Positions 22,995 to 31,740 of a stretch of DNA of 40,355 bases are shown here, one piece after another. The DNA comes from Chroococcidiopsidaceae cyanobacterium CP_BM_ER_R8_30 (lineage in GTDB: Bacteria; Cyanobacteriota; Cyanobacteriia; Cyanobacteriales; Chroococcidiopsidaceae). Where the stretch lies: contig JAFASY010000282.1 in assembly GCA_019244235.1 (NCBI GenBank), forward strand, positions 1 through 40,355, in the 5' to 3' direction. Position 1 is the stretch's first letter, and each line of letters starts with the position of its first letter. The translations under genes and the position numbers were made by a program. The notes under the pieces were generated by a model that saw only the letters and a program-made list of their open reading frames with translations, did no database searches and was not told the DNA's origin.

Positions 22995-24275
22995 TTATGA
23001 CTGAGATGGTTTGAGGGCAACAACTCCGTAGGCAGTACTTGATAGATACAGCTGAGCTGCCTTTAGCAAGTCAGCAGTATCCAGGGTATGAATGCTTGCT
23101 GGGTAGTTAAAGGCTGGTTCTAAGTCCCCTAACATCGATTGATAATACCCATACAAACCACTGCGATCACTTGGTGTTTCATTTCCAAAAACAAATCGGT
23201 TCGCGACTTGAGTACGGACACGGATAAGCTCTGCCTCCTTTACGGGTTCTGTCTGAATAATGTGCAGGTGATCCGCGATTCTAGCTTCTACTGTCGCTAA
23301 ATTTTCTGTTGGTAGAGTTGCTGTAATATAAAATGTCCCCTGCAACTTTTGTGTCATGTTGCTGGCAGAAATTTGAGAAACGAGCCCCCGATCTTCCCGT
23401 AGATCCTTTACTAGTCGTGATGTTCGCCCCTGACCTAAAATTGCTGCTAACACATCTAAGGCATAAGTCTGATGAATTTGGCTTAGCCCTGGCACTCGCC
23501 AAACCATGACCAACCGTGCTTGCTGTAGGCTATCGTCAACCAACTCCCGCCGAACTATGCTAGTGAAAGGTAATTCAGATTCGGGGAGATTAATATTTCT
23601 TAAGCCCTGACTCCTAGACACAGTGAATCCATCTGCCACAATCTGAATTAATTCCTCTACTGGCAGATTGCCAACTGCCACGGCTGTCATGTTGCTCGGT
23701 TGATACCAATTGGTGTGAAAATCGCGCATCTGCTGAGGCTGAAGCTCTGAAATGACTTGAGTTGGTCCCAGCACTGAACGCCGATATGGCAAATGTTCAA
23801 AAGCTGTCTGCATAGCCTGTTGAAATGTGCGACGGCGGGGATTATCTTCAAAGCGGCGAATCTCTTCCAAGATGACCAATCGCTCCCGTTCAAATGCATC
23901 ATCAGGGATGAGGCTGTTGAGAACAACCTCGATTTGCAGCGGTGCTAGCTCAGCAAAATCTTGAGGAGCAGTTGTGATGTAGTAGTGAGTGTAGTCCTGA
24001 CTAGTGGCAGCATTAGTCACAGCTCCTCGTTCCTCAATCCGCCGCTCAAACTCGCCGCTAGGAAGCTGTTTTGTTCCTTTAAAGATCATGTGTTCTAGAA
24101 AATGAGCCATGCCGTTGATGGCGTCTGACTCAATAGCTGAGCCAATTGCAATCCATAAGCTAAGGTTAACGGCTTCAACTGGCATCTGTTCTGCAACTAT
24201 CGTTAGACCATTTGGCAGGTGTTGCAGCGTAGGGGCATTGAGACGAGGAAATTGCGGGAGGAAAGTTGCAGTCAT
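22995..24275 (-). CDS. M16-family zinc metallopeptidase
   Basis: A 426-residue pitrilysin/processing-peptidase-like protein. The inverted zinc motif HFLEH is at residues 58-62 and the third ligand is E138 in VILEEIRR, 76 residues later, so the site is complete. NGLTIVAEQ and the middle RQARLVMVWRVPG-like domain (PF05193) follow. Cyanobacterial homologues often occur as pairs; only one is present here. ATG 24275 (TATFLPQF) is preferred over a TTG at 24296 that lacks a ribosome site. Confidence 0.9.
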   Translation of the reverse strand: MTATFLPQFPRLNAPTLQHLPNGLTIVAEQMPVEAVNLSLWIAIGSAIESDAINGMAHFLEHMIFKGTKQLPSGEFERRIEERGAVTNAATSQDYTHYYITTAPQDFAELAPLQIEVVLNSLIPDDAFERERLVILEEIRRFEDNPRRRTFQQAMQTAFEHLPYRRSVLGPTQVISELQPQQMRDFHTNWYQPSNMTAVAVGNLPVEELIQIVADGFTVSRSQGLRNINLPESELPFTSIVRRELVDDSLQQARLVMVWRVPGLSQIHQTYALDVLAAILGQGRTSRLVKDLREDRGLVSQISASNMTQKLQGTFYITATLPTENLATVEARIADHLHIIQTEPVKEAELIRVRTQVANRFVFGNETPSDRSGLYGYYQSMLGDLEPAFNYPASIHTLDTADLLKAAQLYLSSTAYGVVALKPSQS

Positions 24276-24356
24276 CGGTAGGACGAGATGGAGCAATGTT
24301 TCTTTATCTTAGCTACTAGAATTTCCGCATTATTCTTTACCTTCAATTGTCAGATA

Positions 24357-24387
24357 CTCCCACCAACTGTAAAGCTGTAGGTGGGAG
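24357..24387. repeat. 8-bp-stem hairpin between hpnJ and the M16 gene
   Basis: CTCCCACC and GGTGGGAG form a perfect GC-rich stem around a 15-base loop, six bases after the hpnJ stop on the minus strand. Position suits a transcription terminator for hpnJ, but no T-run follows. A decayed IS200-type end would look similar. Confidence 0.5.
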
Positions 24388-24392
24388 ATTGC

Positions 24393-25859
24393 CTATTGTG
24401 CCAACTGCCTTACCCCTACATGAGCGGCAGCTTGCTGAGTACGCCGTTCTTTTAAGTAAGAGAAAAATTCCCCACCTTCACGGAGGCGACGCACCAGCAT
24501 CTGTCGGTCAGTAAGCATCTCACGCAGAATTGGGAAGATAGCTTTAGGGCGGAAGTAAAACTGGCGGTACATCTGCTCAACAGCGTCCTCTATTTGCGCA
24601 CTGGAAAGGGCTGGATATTGCAATGTTGAAGTTTGAATCCCAGAGCTGGCGACGAGTGTATTGTCAGCGAACCAGTTGTTCGCTTTGGCTTGTTCGTAGA
24701 GTTCTGTGCCAGGGTAGGGTGCGGCAATCGAAACCTGAATGGTGTGTGGGTTAATTTCGCAAGCAAAGCGGATTGTCTCTTCGACTGTTTCACGGGTTTC
24801 GATTGGTAGACCAATAATGAAGGTGCCGTGGACGGTAATGCCCAGTTTGCGGCAGTTCTTCATAAATTCCCGCGCCCCCTCCAACTTAATGCCTTTTTTA
24901 ATCCGGTTCAGAACTTCCTGGTTGCCGGACTCAAAACCAACTAGCAGTAATCGCAAGCCATTGTCACGCAGCTGCTTGAGCGTGTCGTAATCTAAGTTGG
25001 CACGGGCGTTACAGCTCCAAGTGAGCTTGAGCCGCTTCATGTGTTCGCTAATTGCGATCGCTCGCTGACGGTCGATCGTAAAGGTGTCATCATCAAACAT
25101 GTATTCGCGCACCTTGTCACCAAAGATAGCTTTAGCTTCTGCCATCTCCCGTCCAACAGCCTCTGGACTTTTAGTACGGTACAAATGGCCGCCAATGGTT
25201 TGAGGCCACAAGCAGAAAGTACATTTGGCTGGGCAACCGCGTCCAGTATAAAATGAGACATATGGATGAAGTAAATACCCAATGAAATACTTTGTAATGT
25301 CTAAGTCACGGGCGTAGACTGGCAGGACACTAGGCATCGCATCCCAATCATGGATTAGTTCTCGGTCTGAATTGTGCTGTAAGTTACCATGGTGATCGCG
25401 ATAGCTCAAACCTTTGATCTGATCCCAGGGGCGATCTTCTGCCAACTCTTTACATGTATAGTCGAATTCATGCCGACACACAAAGTCAATGACTTGATGT
25501 TCGCGTAGCGTCTGTTCTGGCATGACAGCGACATGCGCTCCGATAAAACCAACTTTCACATCTGGATTCTGGGCTTTCAGTGCCTCAGCACACTTCGCAT
25601 CATTGGCTAAAGATGGAGTGCTAGTGTGTACGATCACCAATTCGTAGTCTTTGGCAATTTTCAGTACGTCTTCTACCGTCTGTCCATGGGGGGGAGCATC
25701 CACCAGCTTGCTATTTGGCACAAGTGCAGCTGGCTGGGCTAGCCATGTAGGGTACCAGAAGGAGGTAATTTCCCGCCTAGCTTGGTATCTAGAACCTGCA
25801 CCTCCGTCAAACCCATCGAAGGAAGGAGGGCTGAGAAACAAGGTTTTCACTCTAGACAT
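24393..25859 (-). CDS. hpnJ: radical SAM protein of the hopanoid HpnJ type
   Basis: A 488-residue B12-binding-domain radical SAM enzyme. The N-terminal VKTLFLSPPSFDGFDGGAG, FWYPTWLAQPAALVP and DAPPHG stretches are characteristic of HpnJ; the [4Fe-4S] motif is C209-x3-C213-x2-C216 (GRGCPAKCTFC), and RANLDYDTLKQLRDNGLRLLLVGFESG is the barrel segment near the SAM site. HpnJ participates in the cyclitol-ether head group of composite bacteriohopanepolyols in other bacteria. No other hpn gene or shc is in this window. GAGGAGA is immediately before the ATG, so a GTG three codons later (25850) is an equally good start. Confidence 0.85.
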   Translation of the reverse strand: MSRVKTLFLSPPSFDGFDGGAGSRYQARREITSFWYPTWLAQPAALVPNSKLVDAPPHGQTVEDVLKIAKDYELVIVHTSTPSLANDAKCAEALKAQNPDVKVGFIGAHVAVMPEQTLREHQVIDFVCRHEFDYTCKELAEDRPWDQIKGLSYRDHHGNLQHNSDRELIHDWDAMPSVLPVYARDLDITKYFIGYLLHPYVSFYTGRGCPAKCTFCLWPQTIGGHLYRTKSPEAVGREMAEAKAIFGDKVREYMFDDDTFTIDRQRAIAISEHMKRLKLTWSCNARANLDYDTLKQLRDNGLRLLLVGFESGNQEVLNRIKKGIKLEGAREFMKNCRKLGITVHGTFIIGLPIETRETVEETIRFACEINPHTIQVSIAAPYPGTELYEQAKANNWFADNTLVASSGIQTSTLQYPALSSAQIEDAVEQMYRQFYFRPKAIFPILREMLTDRQMLVRRLREGGEFFSYLKERRTQQAAAHVGVRQLAQ

Positions 25860-26023
25860 TCTCCTCAAGTTGCGTTAAAGCTCTTTTTCACCTAGGGTAG
25901 TATATTTTATCTGAGGAGCAGGGTCTTCTTTCTGTTTTCTTATCCTCTATTCCCCGATGTTCTCCTTCTCTTAACTAGAAGAAGCTGCGTCGGCTTTGCC
26001 TTGTCCACTTGTCTTTGACGTTC

Positions 26024-26494
26024 TCAAAGAAGATTCCCTTCACTCCCGCAGTCGGCTCCGCTCTGTCCTTTTCTGTGCAACTGGTCTTGAATTGCTTGGG
26101 TTAAATCGCTAACGTTTATAGGCTTAATTATGTAACCGTTGACTCCAAGGTTATATGCCCGTTGGATTTGAGCTTTGAAAGCATATGCTGAAATCACAAT
26201 AATAGGAATGTCTTGGTACTCCTCATTGCGTCTGATTTCTTCGAGTAAAGTGTAACCGTTATTTTCATCTAACTTCAAGTCAAGTAAGATTAGGTTGGGT
26301 CGGAAACCTGATACTGCTTCAAAAAAGTCAGAACTACCAGCAAGAGCGAGAATGGAGTAACCGTGATAGCTGAGCAACTCAGACAGCAATTCCCGATTAT
26401 TATCGTCATTCTCAACCAATAAGATTCGTTTTAAGGTGGAAGCTGTTTGGATTTCAGAATTATTGCTCAAGGGTGATTTAGGATTATTGGACAT
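26024..26494 (-). CDS. single-domain response regulator
   Basis: A 156-residue receiver protein without output domain. The phospho-acceptor is D72 (LILLDLKLD), with S102 (VISAYA) and K124 (IIKPI) as the switch and lysine residues. The acidic start of the domain reads VENDDNN instead of VEDN, a common variant. It probably relays phosphate from a hybrid kinase encoded elsewhere. The last 20 residues (RKGQSGADCGSEGNLL) are unlike the receiver fold and may be a neutral tail. It stands alone between hpnJ and aat. Confidence 0.9.
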   Translation of the reverse strand: MSNNPKSPLSNNSEIQTASTLKRILLVENDDNNRELLSELLSYHGYSILALAGSSDFFEAVSGFRPNLILLDLKLDENNGYTLLEEIRRNEEYQDIPIIVISAYAFKAQIQRAYNLGVNGYIIKPINVSDLTQAIQDQLHRKGQSGADCGSEGNLL

Positions 26495-26695
26495 GCTTTC
26501 TAGCTAGTAAGGGTAACGACTCATGGAGTCATCGGATTTTAATAGAGCTGATTAAGTGTCTTTTTTTACTGATCTTGCTATGGCAAAGCCTGATGATGGT
26601 ATCACAAAGAAAGCTCTGTTAAAGCAGGTCAGCACCACAGTGTAGCCCTGACATAAATCACAACAAATTGTACGGTCTTGTACTAGTGCAGTTCA

Positions 26696-27271
26696 TCACA
26701 TAAGCGAACAGCTACACTGTAAAGCCTGCTTGAGCAGATTTTGATACTGTTGAGTGCTAACCACGTAAGCTCCAAAGCGTTCGAGATGGGGATTCATCAT
26801 TTGGGCGTCAAAGAAAACAAATTGACGAGCTCGCAGCCGTTCAACCAACTTCACCATCGCTACTTTCGACCCTTCGCTAATTCGATAGAACATCGATTCC
26901 CCAATAAAGGCTCCCCCAATTACAATCCCTAAAATTCCCCCTGCCAACTGAGAGCCGGACCAAGTTTCAAAGCTATAGGCCCAGCCCGTTTGATAAAGAG
27001 CCCAGTAGAGTTCTTTTAACTCTGGTGAAATCCAAGTCATATCTCGGTCAGCACACCCAGCAACAACAGCCTTGAAGTCTCGGTTAATAGCTACAGTAAA
27101 CCGCTCAGAGTTGAGGACGCGCTGTAGCGACTTAGGGTAGCGGAATCTTGCATCTAAGGGAATCAAAGTGCGTTCGCGGCTGGAGTACCACCTCAAATCC
27201 TTGGATTCATCAGCCATCAGAAAATATCCCTGAGCGTATCCCTCGATGATGGCAGGAATGTTAAATTCCAT
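26696..27271 (-). CDS. aat: leucyl/phenylalanyl-tRNA-protein transferase
   Basis: A 191-residue enzyme that adds Leu or Phe to N-terminal Arg or Lys of proteins, tagging them for ClpAP/ClpS degradation. The family markers YAQGYFLMADE, LRWYSSRERTLIPLD, DMTWISPELKELY, AYSFETWSGSQLAGGILGIVIGGAFIGESMFY and QFVFFDAQMMNPHLERFGA (given by position: about 12-22, 27-41, 77-89, 98-128 and 147-166) are all present. It is somewhat shorter than the E. coli enzyme but normal for cyanobacteria. An in-frame TTG at 27280 is an alternative start. Confidence 0.95.
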   Translation of the reverse strand: MEFNIPAIIEGYAQGYFLMADESKDLRWYSSRERTLIPLDARFRYPKSLQRVLNSERFTVAINRDFKAVVAGCADRDMTWISPELKELYWALYQTGWAYSFETWSGSQLAGGILGIVIGGAFIGESMFYRISEGSKVAMVKLVERLRARQFVFFDAQMMNPHLERFGAYVVSTQQYQNLLKQALQCSCSLM

Positions 27272-27308
27272 ATTAGACAATTGCGTCTTTAAGTAGCTGA
27301 GCTATGAG

Positions 27309-27638
27309 ATGTTTGAACCAATTCCACCTATTACCTTGCCCCCTGCACAAAACCCCGAACAAGAGGGCAAATGGCTGCAAGAAACTTTACAAAGATGGCT
27401 TGACAAAGAATTTCTTCCCGAACCAGTTAATCAACAAATAGCCCTACAAGCAGCTCAGATTTTTGTACGACAGCGCATGGAAGGGGAAGACGACCTTGGA
27501 TCTCTTGTCATTGCCATTGTCACAGAGATGCAGGCTTTTGATTTTTCCCAGAGTTTTTATGGAGAGTTTGCGATCGCCAACGCCGTTAGCGATCTCCTCT
27601 TAGACAGCCTAGGACTCGACCGCTGTTGTGGACAATAA
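27309..27638 (+). CDS. small conserved protein of unknown function
   Basis: A 109-residue acidic, mostly helical protein without membrane segment. It opens with a Pro-rich stretch (PIPPITLPPAQNP) and continues with helices such as WLQETLQRWLDKEFL and ALQAAQIFVRQR. No known domain is recognised, though the pattern resembles small cyanobacteria-specific proteins. It is divergent from aat (37 bases) and its stop codon abuts the stop codon of convergent rpsN with no base between them, which supports it being a real gene. Confidence 0.6.
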   Translation: MFEPIPPITLPPAQNPEQEGKWLQETLQRWLDKEFLPEPVNQQIALQAAQIFVRQRMEGEDDLGSLVIAIVTEMQAFDFSQSFYGEFAIANAVSDLLLDSLGLDRCCGQ

Positions 27639-27941
27639 CTACCAACTAGACTTAACAACACCGGGTAAAAGACCTTCATGCGCCCATTCTCGAAACACAT
27701 GACGAGAAAGACCAAAGTCGCGGTAGTAGCCTCTAGAACGACCAGTAACCCAGCAACGGTTTCTTAGACGAGTGCGACTGCTGCTGCGAGGCAGCTGTTG
27801 GATTTGCCGATGTATCTCTAACTTCTCCCGCTGTGAGGTCGCATTCTCAAACTGTTCGAGCAAAGCTTGCCGCTTATCAGTATACTTTGCCACTATCCTT
27901 TCGCGCTTTTTCTCGCGCTCAATCATGCTCTTTTTAGCCAT
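27639..27941 (-). CDS. rpsN: 30S ribosomal protein S14
   Basis: A 100-residue S14 of the long, zinc-free type: [19 protein letters not shown] at the N-terminus, and [24 protein letters not shown] near 56-79 followed by [13 protein letters not shown]. It binds 16S rRNA in the 30S head. The ATG at 27941 starts the universal MAKKS; the frame upstream to 27962 is leader. As usual in cyanobacteria it lies outside the spc ribosomal operon. Confidence 0.97.
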   Translation of the reverse strand: MAKKSMIEREKKRERIVAKYTDKRQALLEQFENATSQREKLEIHRQIQQLPRSSSRTRLRNRCWVTGRSRGYYRDFGLSRHVFREWAHEGLLPGVVKSSW

Positions 27942-27992
27942 AAATCCTACAGTTGTTTCCAATCAAAGACACCATTCTCCATATTAACCTGC

Positions 27993-28784
27993 TTAAAGGG
28001 GAATAGAAGAGGACAAAAGAGCAGGGGCATGTTCAAGCTGACAGTAAGGGCGACTGTAGCATAGTGGTGATTCTAAAGCATGTTGCACCAAAAAATCTGG
28101 ATTACTCATGACTCGCTCAGTCTCACCATCAAACACGACCTGTCCTTGACTCAAAACAACTGTGCGATCGCATAATTCCAAGGCTAGATCTAAATCATGC
28201 GTGGCAATCAGTTGAGTCAAGGGTAAGGTTTGCAATAACTCGATCAACTGACGCCGAGAACGCGGGTCAAGCTGGGCAGAAGGTTCATCAAATACCAATA
28301 CCTGCGGGTTCATTGCTAGTACCCCGGCGATCGCAACTCGTTTCTTTTCGCCACCAGATAAGTTATCAGTGTTTCGTTCTCCGTACCACTCTGGGTCAAG
28401 ATTAACTGCTCTCAACGCTTGCAGCACTCGTTCCTTTAGCTCTTGGTCTCTCAAGCCTAGATTCATCGGACCAAAAGCCACATCCTCCAAAACTGTGGGC
28501 ATGAACAGCTGATCGTCTGGATTCTGAAATACGAGTCCAACAAAATTGCGAATTGATGACAAATGCTCTGAGCAGACAGCCCATTCACCAATCATCACCT
28601 GCCCCTCTTGAGGTAAGAGGATACCATTTAGGTGTAACTGCAACGTAGACTTTCCCGAACCATTAGCTCCGATTAATGCCACCCGTTCAGTTGCTCGAAT
28701 TGATAGATTAACTCCCCTTAAAGCCTGAGTTCCGTCAGGGTAGGTATAGCTCAAATTTTCTATTGAAATCGGATTATGGTGCAT
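27993..28784 (-). CDS. cbiO: nickel/cobalt ECF transporter ATPase (CbiO/NikO)
   Basis: A 263-residue ABC ATPase, energising subunit of the ECF-type metal importer encoded with it. Walker A is GANGSGKST, the Q-loop is VFQNPDDQ, the signature LSGGEKKRVAIA, Walker B VLVFDEPSAQLDP and the switch histidine is in ATHDLDLALE. The NPDDQ Q-loop and GGEKKR signature are typical for ECF ATPases. It is the last gene of the cbiM-PDGLE-cbiQ-cbiO cluster. Confidence 0.93.
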   Translation of the reverse strand: MHHNPISIENLSYTYPDGTQALRGVNLSIRATERVALIGANGSGKSTLQLHLNGILLPQEGQVMIGEWAVCSEHLSSIRNFVGLVFQNPDDQLFMPTVLEDVAFGPMNLGLRDQELKERVLQALRAVNLDPEWYGERNTDNLSGGEKKRVAIAGVLAMNPQVLVFDEPSAQLDPRSRRQLIELLQTLPLTQLIATHDLDLALELCDRTVVLSQGQVVFDGETERVMSNPDFLVQHALESPLCYSRPYCQLEHAPALLSSSIPL

Positions 28785-28804
28785 TGAGACAATGTGGATA
28801 AATA

Positions 28805-29581
28805 TTATCGAGGCCAGTAGATCAATTGTCCTAGTAGGGCTAGAATGACCGTCAAAGTCAAAGCCACAATGTCACCGCGTTTACCTGGTGATACTTTCTC
28901 AACCTGTGGTAGCCCCTGATAACCTCGCGATAGCATTGCCTGATACACTCGCTCCCCCCGCCCATAAGTGCGGATAAACAACGAGCCGAACATGTTGCCA
29001 ATCACTAAGCGTTGCCAACGTTTGCTGCTCATCAAGTTGCGACATACCGCTGCTCGTCGCATAGCATTAAACTCTGCGTTTAAAACACCTATATAGCGAT
29101 ACATCGATGTCAAAATTGCCACCAGTAACGGTGGGACTCGCAGCTCAATTAAGGCATGCAATAGGGCTGGCACTGCAGTTGTCAGGGTCAATATATTGAA
29201 GACCAACAGCGATAGTAGTGCCTTGAGCGTTACACTGCCCAAAATGGTCAAACCCACTGTTGTTATCTGCAATGGTCCCCAAGCCCAGAGAAGCTTGCCG
29301 CCTCCTCGGAACAAAGTCCCAAGGAGAACAACACCAATAAAGGTGAACTCGACTGCCAACCGTTTCAGTAGTACCGACAGGGTGACTTGAGCTAGCCATA
29401 ATAGGCTCATTGTGGCTAAGCCATAAATTGCCCAGGTCCACCAATGTCCATTTGGGGTCAGGACAATCGCAAATACAAACAGAACTGTACACAAGATCCG
29501 GGTTCGAGGAGCCAACTGATGCCAGGGAGTTGTCTGTTTGCTATCAATGTCAAGATGAAATGCCCCAACGTGCAGTAGCAT
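28805..29581 (-). CDS. cbiQ: nickel/cobalt ECF transporter transmembrane subunit (CbiQ)
   Basis: A 258-residue membrane protein with about five helices. The cytoplasmic coupling helices carry the two Ala-Arg-Gly type motifs of ECF T-subunits: a first one around MRRAAVCRN and a second at AMLSRGYQG near residue 205. FHLD near the start and TPWHQLAPRTRIL are typical of CbiQ. It links the CbiM substrate-binding protein to the CbiO ATPase. It begins 18 bases after the PDGLE gene. Confidence 0.9.
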   Translation of the reverse strand: MLLHVGAFHLDIDSKQTTPWHQLAPRTRILCTVLFVFAIVLTPNGHWWTWAIYGLATMSLLWLAQVTLSVLLKRLAVEFTFIGVVLLGTLFRGGGKLLWAWGPLQITTVGLTILGSVTLKALLSLLVFNILTLTTAVPALLHALIELRVPPLLVAILTSMYRYIGVLNAEFNAMRRAAVCRNLMSSKRWQRLVIGNMFGSLFIRTYGRGERVYQAMLSRGYQGLPQVEKVSPGKRGDIVALTLTVILALLGQLIYWPR

Positions 29582-29599
29582 TGTTACTTCCTAACTCTT

Positions 29600-30007
29600 T
29601 TAAGGCCGCCGTTCTGAATCTTCTGAGTAAGGATCGTTACCTCGTGGAGATGAACTAGAACCTCTAACAGCAAGTTTGCCAATTCCCCAAGCTAAGCCAA
29701 AAGTCGCTAATGTTCCTGCTACACCTGCTAGGGAAGTCGCAACTTTACTAGAAATGCCCCCCTCCTTGTCATATCCTGGAACAAATCTCAGGGCGTAGGA
29801 ATCAAAAACTGCATAGAATGGCAACTTTTTGGCAGGTGTTTCCTCTTGCTCTTTTTTGTTAAACCCTTGATCTTTTGCAACTCTGTCTAAACCGTCCGGG
29901 CTCTGGCTAGCAAAGGGAGAAAGAAAAATAGCCACAAGTAAGGCAATACCTAAACCAGTAACGAGCAGGGCGCGGTTACGGGTGCGTGAAATGTCGTCAT
30001 GACTCAT
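29600..30007 (-). CDS. PDGLE-domain subunit of metal ECF transporter (CbiN-like)
   Basis: A 135-residue protein with two membrane helices (about 12-32 and 88-110) flanking a periplasmic loop that carries SPDGLDRVAKDQGF, the PDGLE motif, and YALRFVPGYD. In other transporters of this class the CbiN or PDGLE subunit loads metal into CbiM and is needed for uptake activity. Gene order M-PDGLE-Q-O is the usual one. Confidence 0.85.
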   Translation of the reverse strand: MSHDDISRTRNRALLVTGLGIALLVAIFLSPFASQSPDGLDRVAKDQGFNKKEQEETPAKKLPFYAVFDSYALRFVPGYDKEGGISSKVATSLAGVAGTLATFGLAWGIGKLAVRGSSSSPRGNDPYSEDSERRP

Positions 30008-30053
30008 AAACGTTGGTCTCAGTTAGTTCTAATAAATCTCTTAAATGCAAAGG

Positions 30054-30725
30054 TCAGAAACGAGAAGCTGACAAAGGAGCCTTACGACGGGGAGGATCAT
30101 AGAATAAATCGGGTCGCGACCGCCAAATGAAACTCACAACTACCACTGAGATCAACGCCTCGCCGATACCGATGAGTACGTGCCAAGAAGCCATCGCCAC
30201 GAGAGCCACTGGTAATGGGACTGTGCCTGACAGAGCTAGCTCAAACGCACATACAATTGCTGCCACTACGACACTAGTCCAAGCCGCGACTGCTATGCCA
30301 ATTACCATTCCGTTCAAACTATCACGACCAATAGCAAACCGAATTGTGCGGTAGAGATAGTAGCCACCAAAAGTGCCAATCAACCCCATGTTGAAGATAT
30401 TGGCTCCTAACGCCGTTAAGCCACCATCTTGAAATACAGCTCCCTGTACAATGAACACCGAAGTCATCACTAGAGAGCCAGCCCATGGTCCTAGCAAAGA
30501 TGCCGCTAGAGTGCCGCCTAAAAGGTGACCAGATGTACCGCCAGGAATTGGAAAGTTAACCATTTGAGCGGCAAAAATAAAGGCAGCACAAACTCCCATC
30601 AAGGGTACGGCTCTTTCCTTGTATTCTGCCTGTGCCCGCTTCAGAGATATAGCAATTAGACCAACGGCAATAATCCAGGTGACCAAAAGCACAGGTAGGC
30701 TCAAAAAGCCATCAGGAACATGCAT
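30054..30725 (-). CDS. cbiM: nickel/cobalt ECF transporter substrate-binding subunit (CbiM/NikM)
   Basis: A 223-residue polytopic S-component. Starting at ATG 30725 the protein begins MHVPDGFLS, and H67 falls in GTSGHLLGG; in NikM-type structures the metal is held by the Met1 amine, His2 and His67, so this start reproduces all ligands at the known numbers. The open frame continues upstream to 30788, but 21 extra residues would destroy the free Met-His terminus. Whether nickel or cobalt is carried cannot be told. I see no cobalamin riboswitch in the 108 bases before nth. Confidence 0.92.
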   Translation of the reverse strand: MHVPDGFLSLPVLLVTWIIAVGLIAISLKRAQAEYKERAVPLMGVCAAFIFAAQMVNFPIPGGTSGHLLGGTLAASLLGPWAGSLVMTSVFIVQGAVFQDGGLTALGANIFNMGLIGTFGGYYLYRTIRFAIGRDSLNGMVIGIAVAAWTSVVVAAIVCAFELALSGTVPLPVALVAMASWHVLIGIGEALISVVVVSFIWRSRPDLFYDPPRRKAPLSASRF

Positions 30726-30896
30726 TGCCAAATGCGGCTGGATTATTCCGTGCTGCCAGCTAGAAAACATGACTGTAACCATAACCAAATAAATACTCTA
30801 GACATTTGAGTTTTTAATGGGTCTAGGCCTTTCATTTAAGCTTTATCTTCTGAGAAGTTCAATCCGGTAGGGGGGGATTCAGCTCTCTCATCCAGG

Positions 30897-31577
30897 CTAG
30901 TGTGAGACTTCAGCTACATCTAACAAATTAGCCGAGGGGCATAAGTCAGAGAGTATGCAAGCATAGCAAGCAGGATTGCGGGCTTTACAGATGGCTCGAC
31001 CGTGATAAATGAGCCGAATTGACCAATTTTCCCAGTCTTCCTGCGGCAATAATCGCATTAGATCTCGCTCGATATGAATTGGATCTGTGGCTACAGTCAG
31101 TCCCAAGCGTTGGCTAAGCCGCTTGACATGGGTATCCACTGTCACTCCAGCATTGATGCCATAAGCATGGGCAAGAACGACATTTGCCGTCTTCCGCGCC
31201 ACTCCTGGCAATTGCAGCAGATGCTCCATCACCTTTGGTACTTGACCATTGAATTTGGTAACTATCTGGCGACAGGCAGCTTGAATATTCTTTGCCTTAT
31301 TACGATAGAACCCTGTAGAACGCACCAAAGTTTCTAACTCAACGAGATCTGCCTCTGCCAGGGCAGCTGCATCAGGAAACCGCAAGAATAGTTCTGGCGT
31401 TACTTGATTGACTCGTTCATCAGTACATTGAGCTGAGAGTATAGTTGCTACCAGTAGCTGCACTGGTGTTGAGTAGTTTAGTGTACAGGTAGCATCAGGA
31501 TAGAGACGCTTCAAGCGAATCAGAATCTCCAAGGCATGCTGTTTTTTTGCTGACCACTTACGAGTAGTAATGCTCAT
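30897..31577 (-). CDS. nth: endonuclease III (DNA glycosylase/AP lyase)
   Basis: A 226-residue base-excision repair enzyme that removes oxidised pyrimidines. The helix-hairpin-helix is LPGVARKTANVV with catalytic K129, D148 is in VDTHVKR, and the [4Fe-4S] cluster is held by C197, C204, C207 and C213 (C-x6-C-x2-C-x5-C). All catalytic and cluster residues are present and length is typical. The spacing of 108 bases before cbiM is AT-rich with a run of seven G at 30870-30876. Confidence 0.97.
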   Translation of the reverse strand: MSITTRKWSAKKQHALEILIRLKRLYPDATCTLNYSTPVQLLVATILSAQCTDERVNQVTPELFLRFPDAAALAEADLVELETLVRSTGFYRNKAKNIQAACRQIVTKFNGQVPKVMEHLLQLPGVARKTANVVLAHAYGINAGVTVDTHVKRLSQRLGLTVATDPIHIERDLMRLLPQEDWENWSIRLIYHGRAICKARNPACYACILSDLCPSANLLDVAEVSH

Positions 31578-31689
31578 AGAAATTTCTACCGCAAGAGCTT
31601 TTTGCTAACTGAAAACCAAGAAGAACTGACCGCGGAATGGGTCATGAGCAGCTTTGCCCGCTGTGCAAGGGCGGTGTACCCTTCGGATT

Positions 31690-31730
31690 CGCGGTCGCCT
31701 GCGGAGGGAAACCCTCCCAAGAGCGCCGTC
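31690..31730. repeat. small dispersed palindromic repeat, copy C (reverse orientation)
   Basis: GGAGGG-AAA-CCCTCC (31703-31717) with GCGGTCGCCTGC on one side and a GCGCCG-type arm on the other. Read on the minus strand it matches copy B over GGAGGGTTTCCCTCCG and the following AGGCGAC. It lies just downstream of rseP (11 bases after its stop on the minus strand), between rseP and nth. Confidence 0.55.
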
Positions 31731-31740
31731 TCACCGTTGA

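Noticed and set aside
30726-30896. Cobalamin or nickel riboswitch upstream of cbiM
   Set aside because: The space is too short for a cobalamin riboswitch and no B12-box-like pattern is visible.
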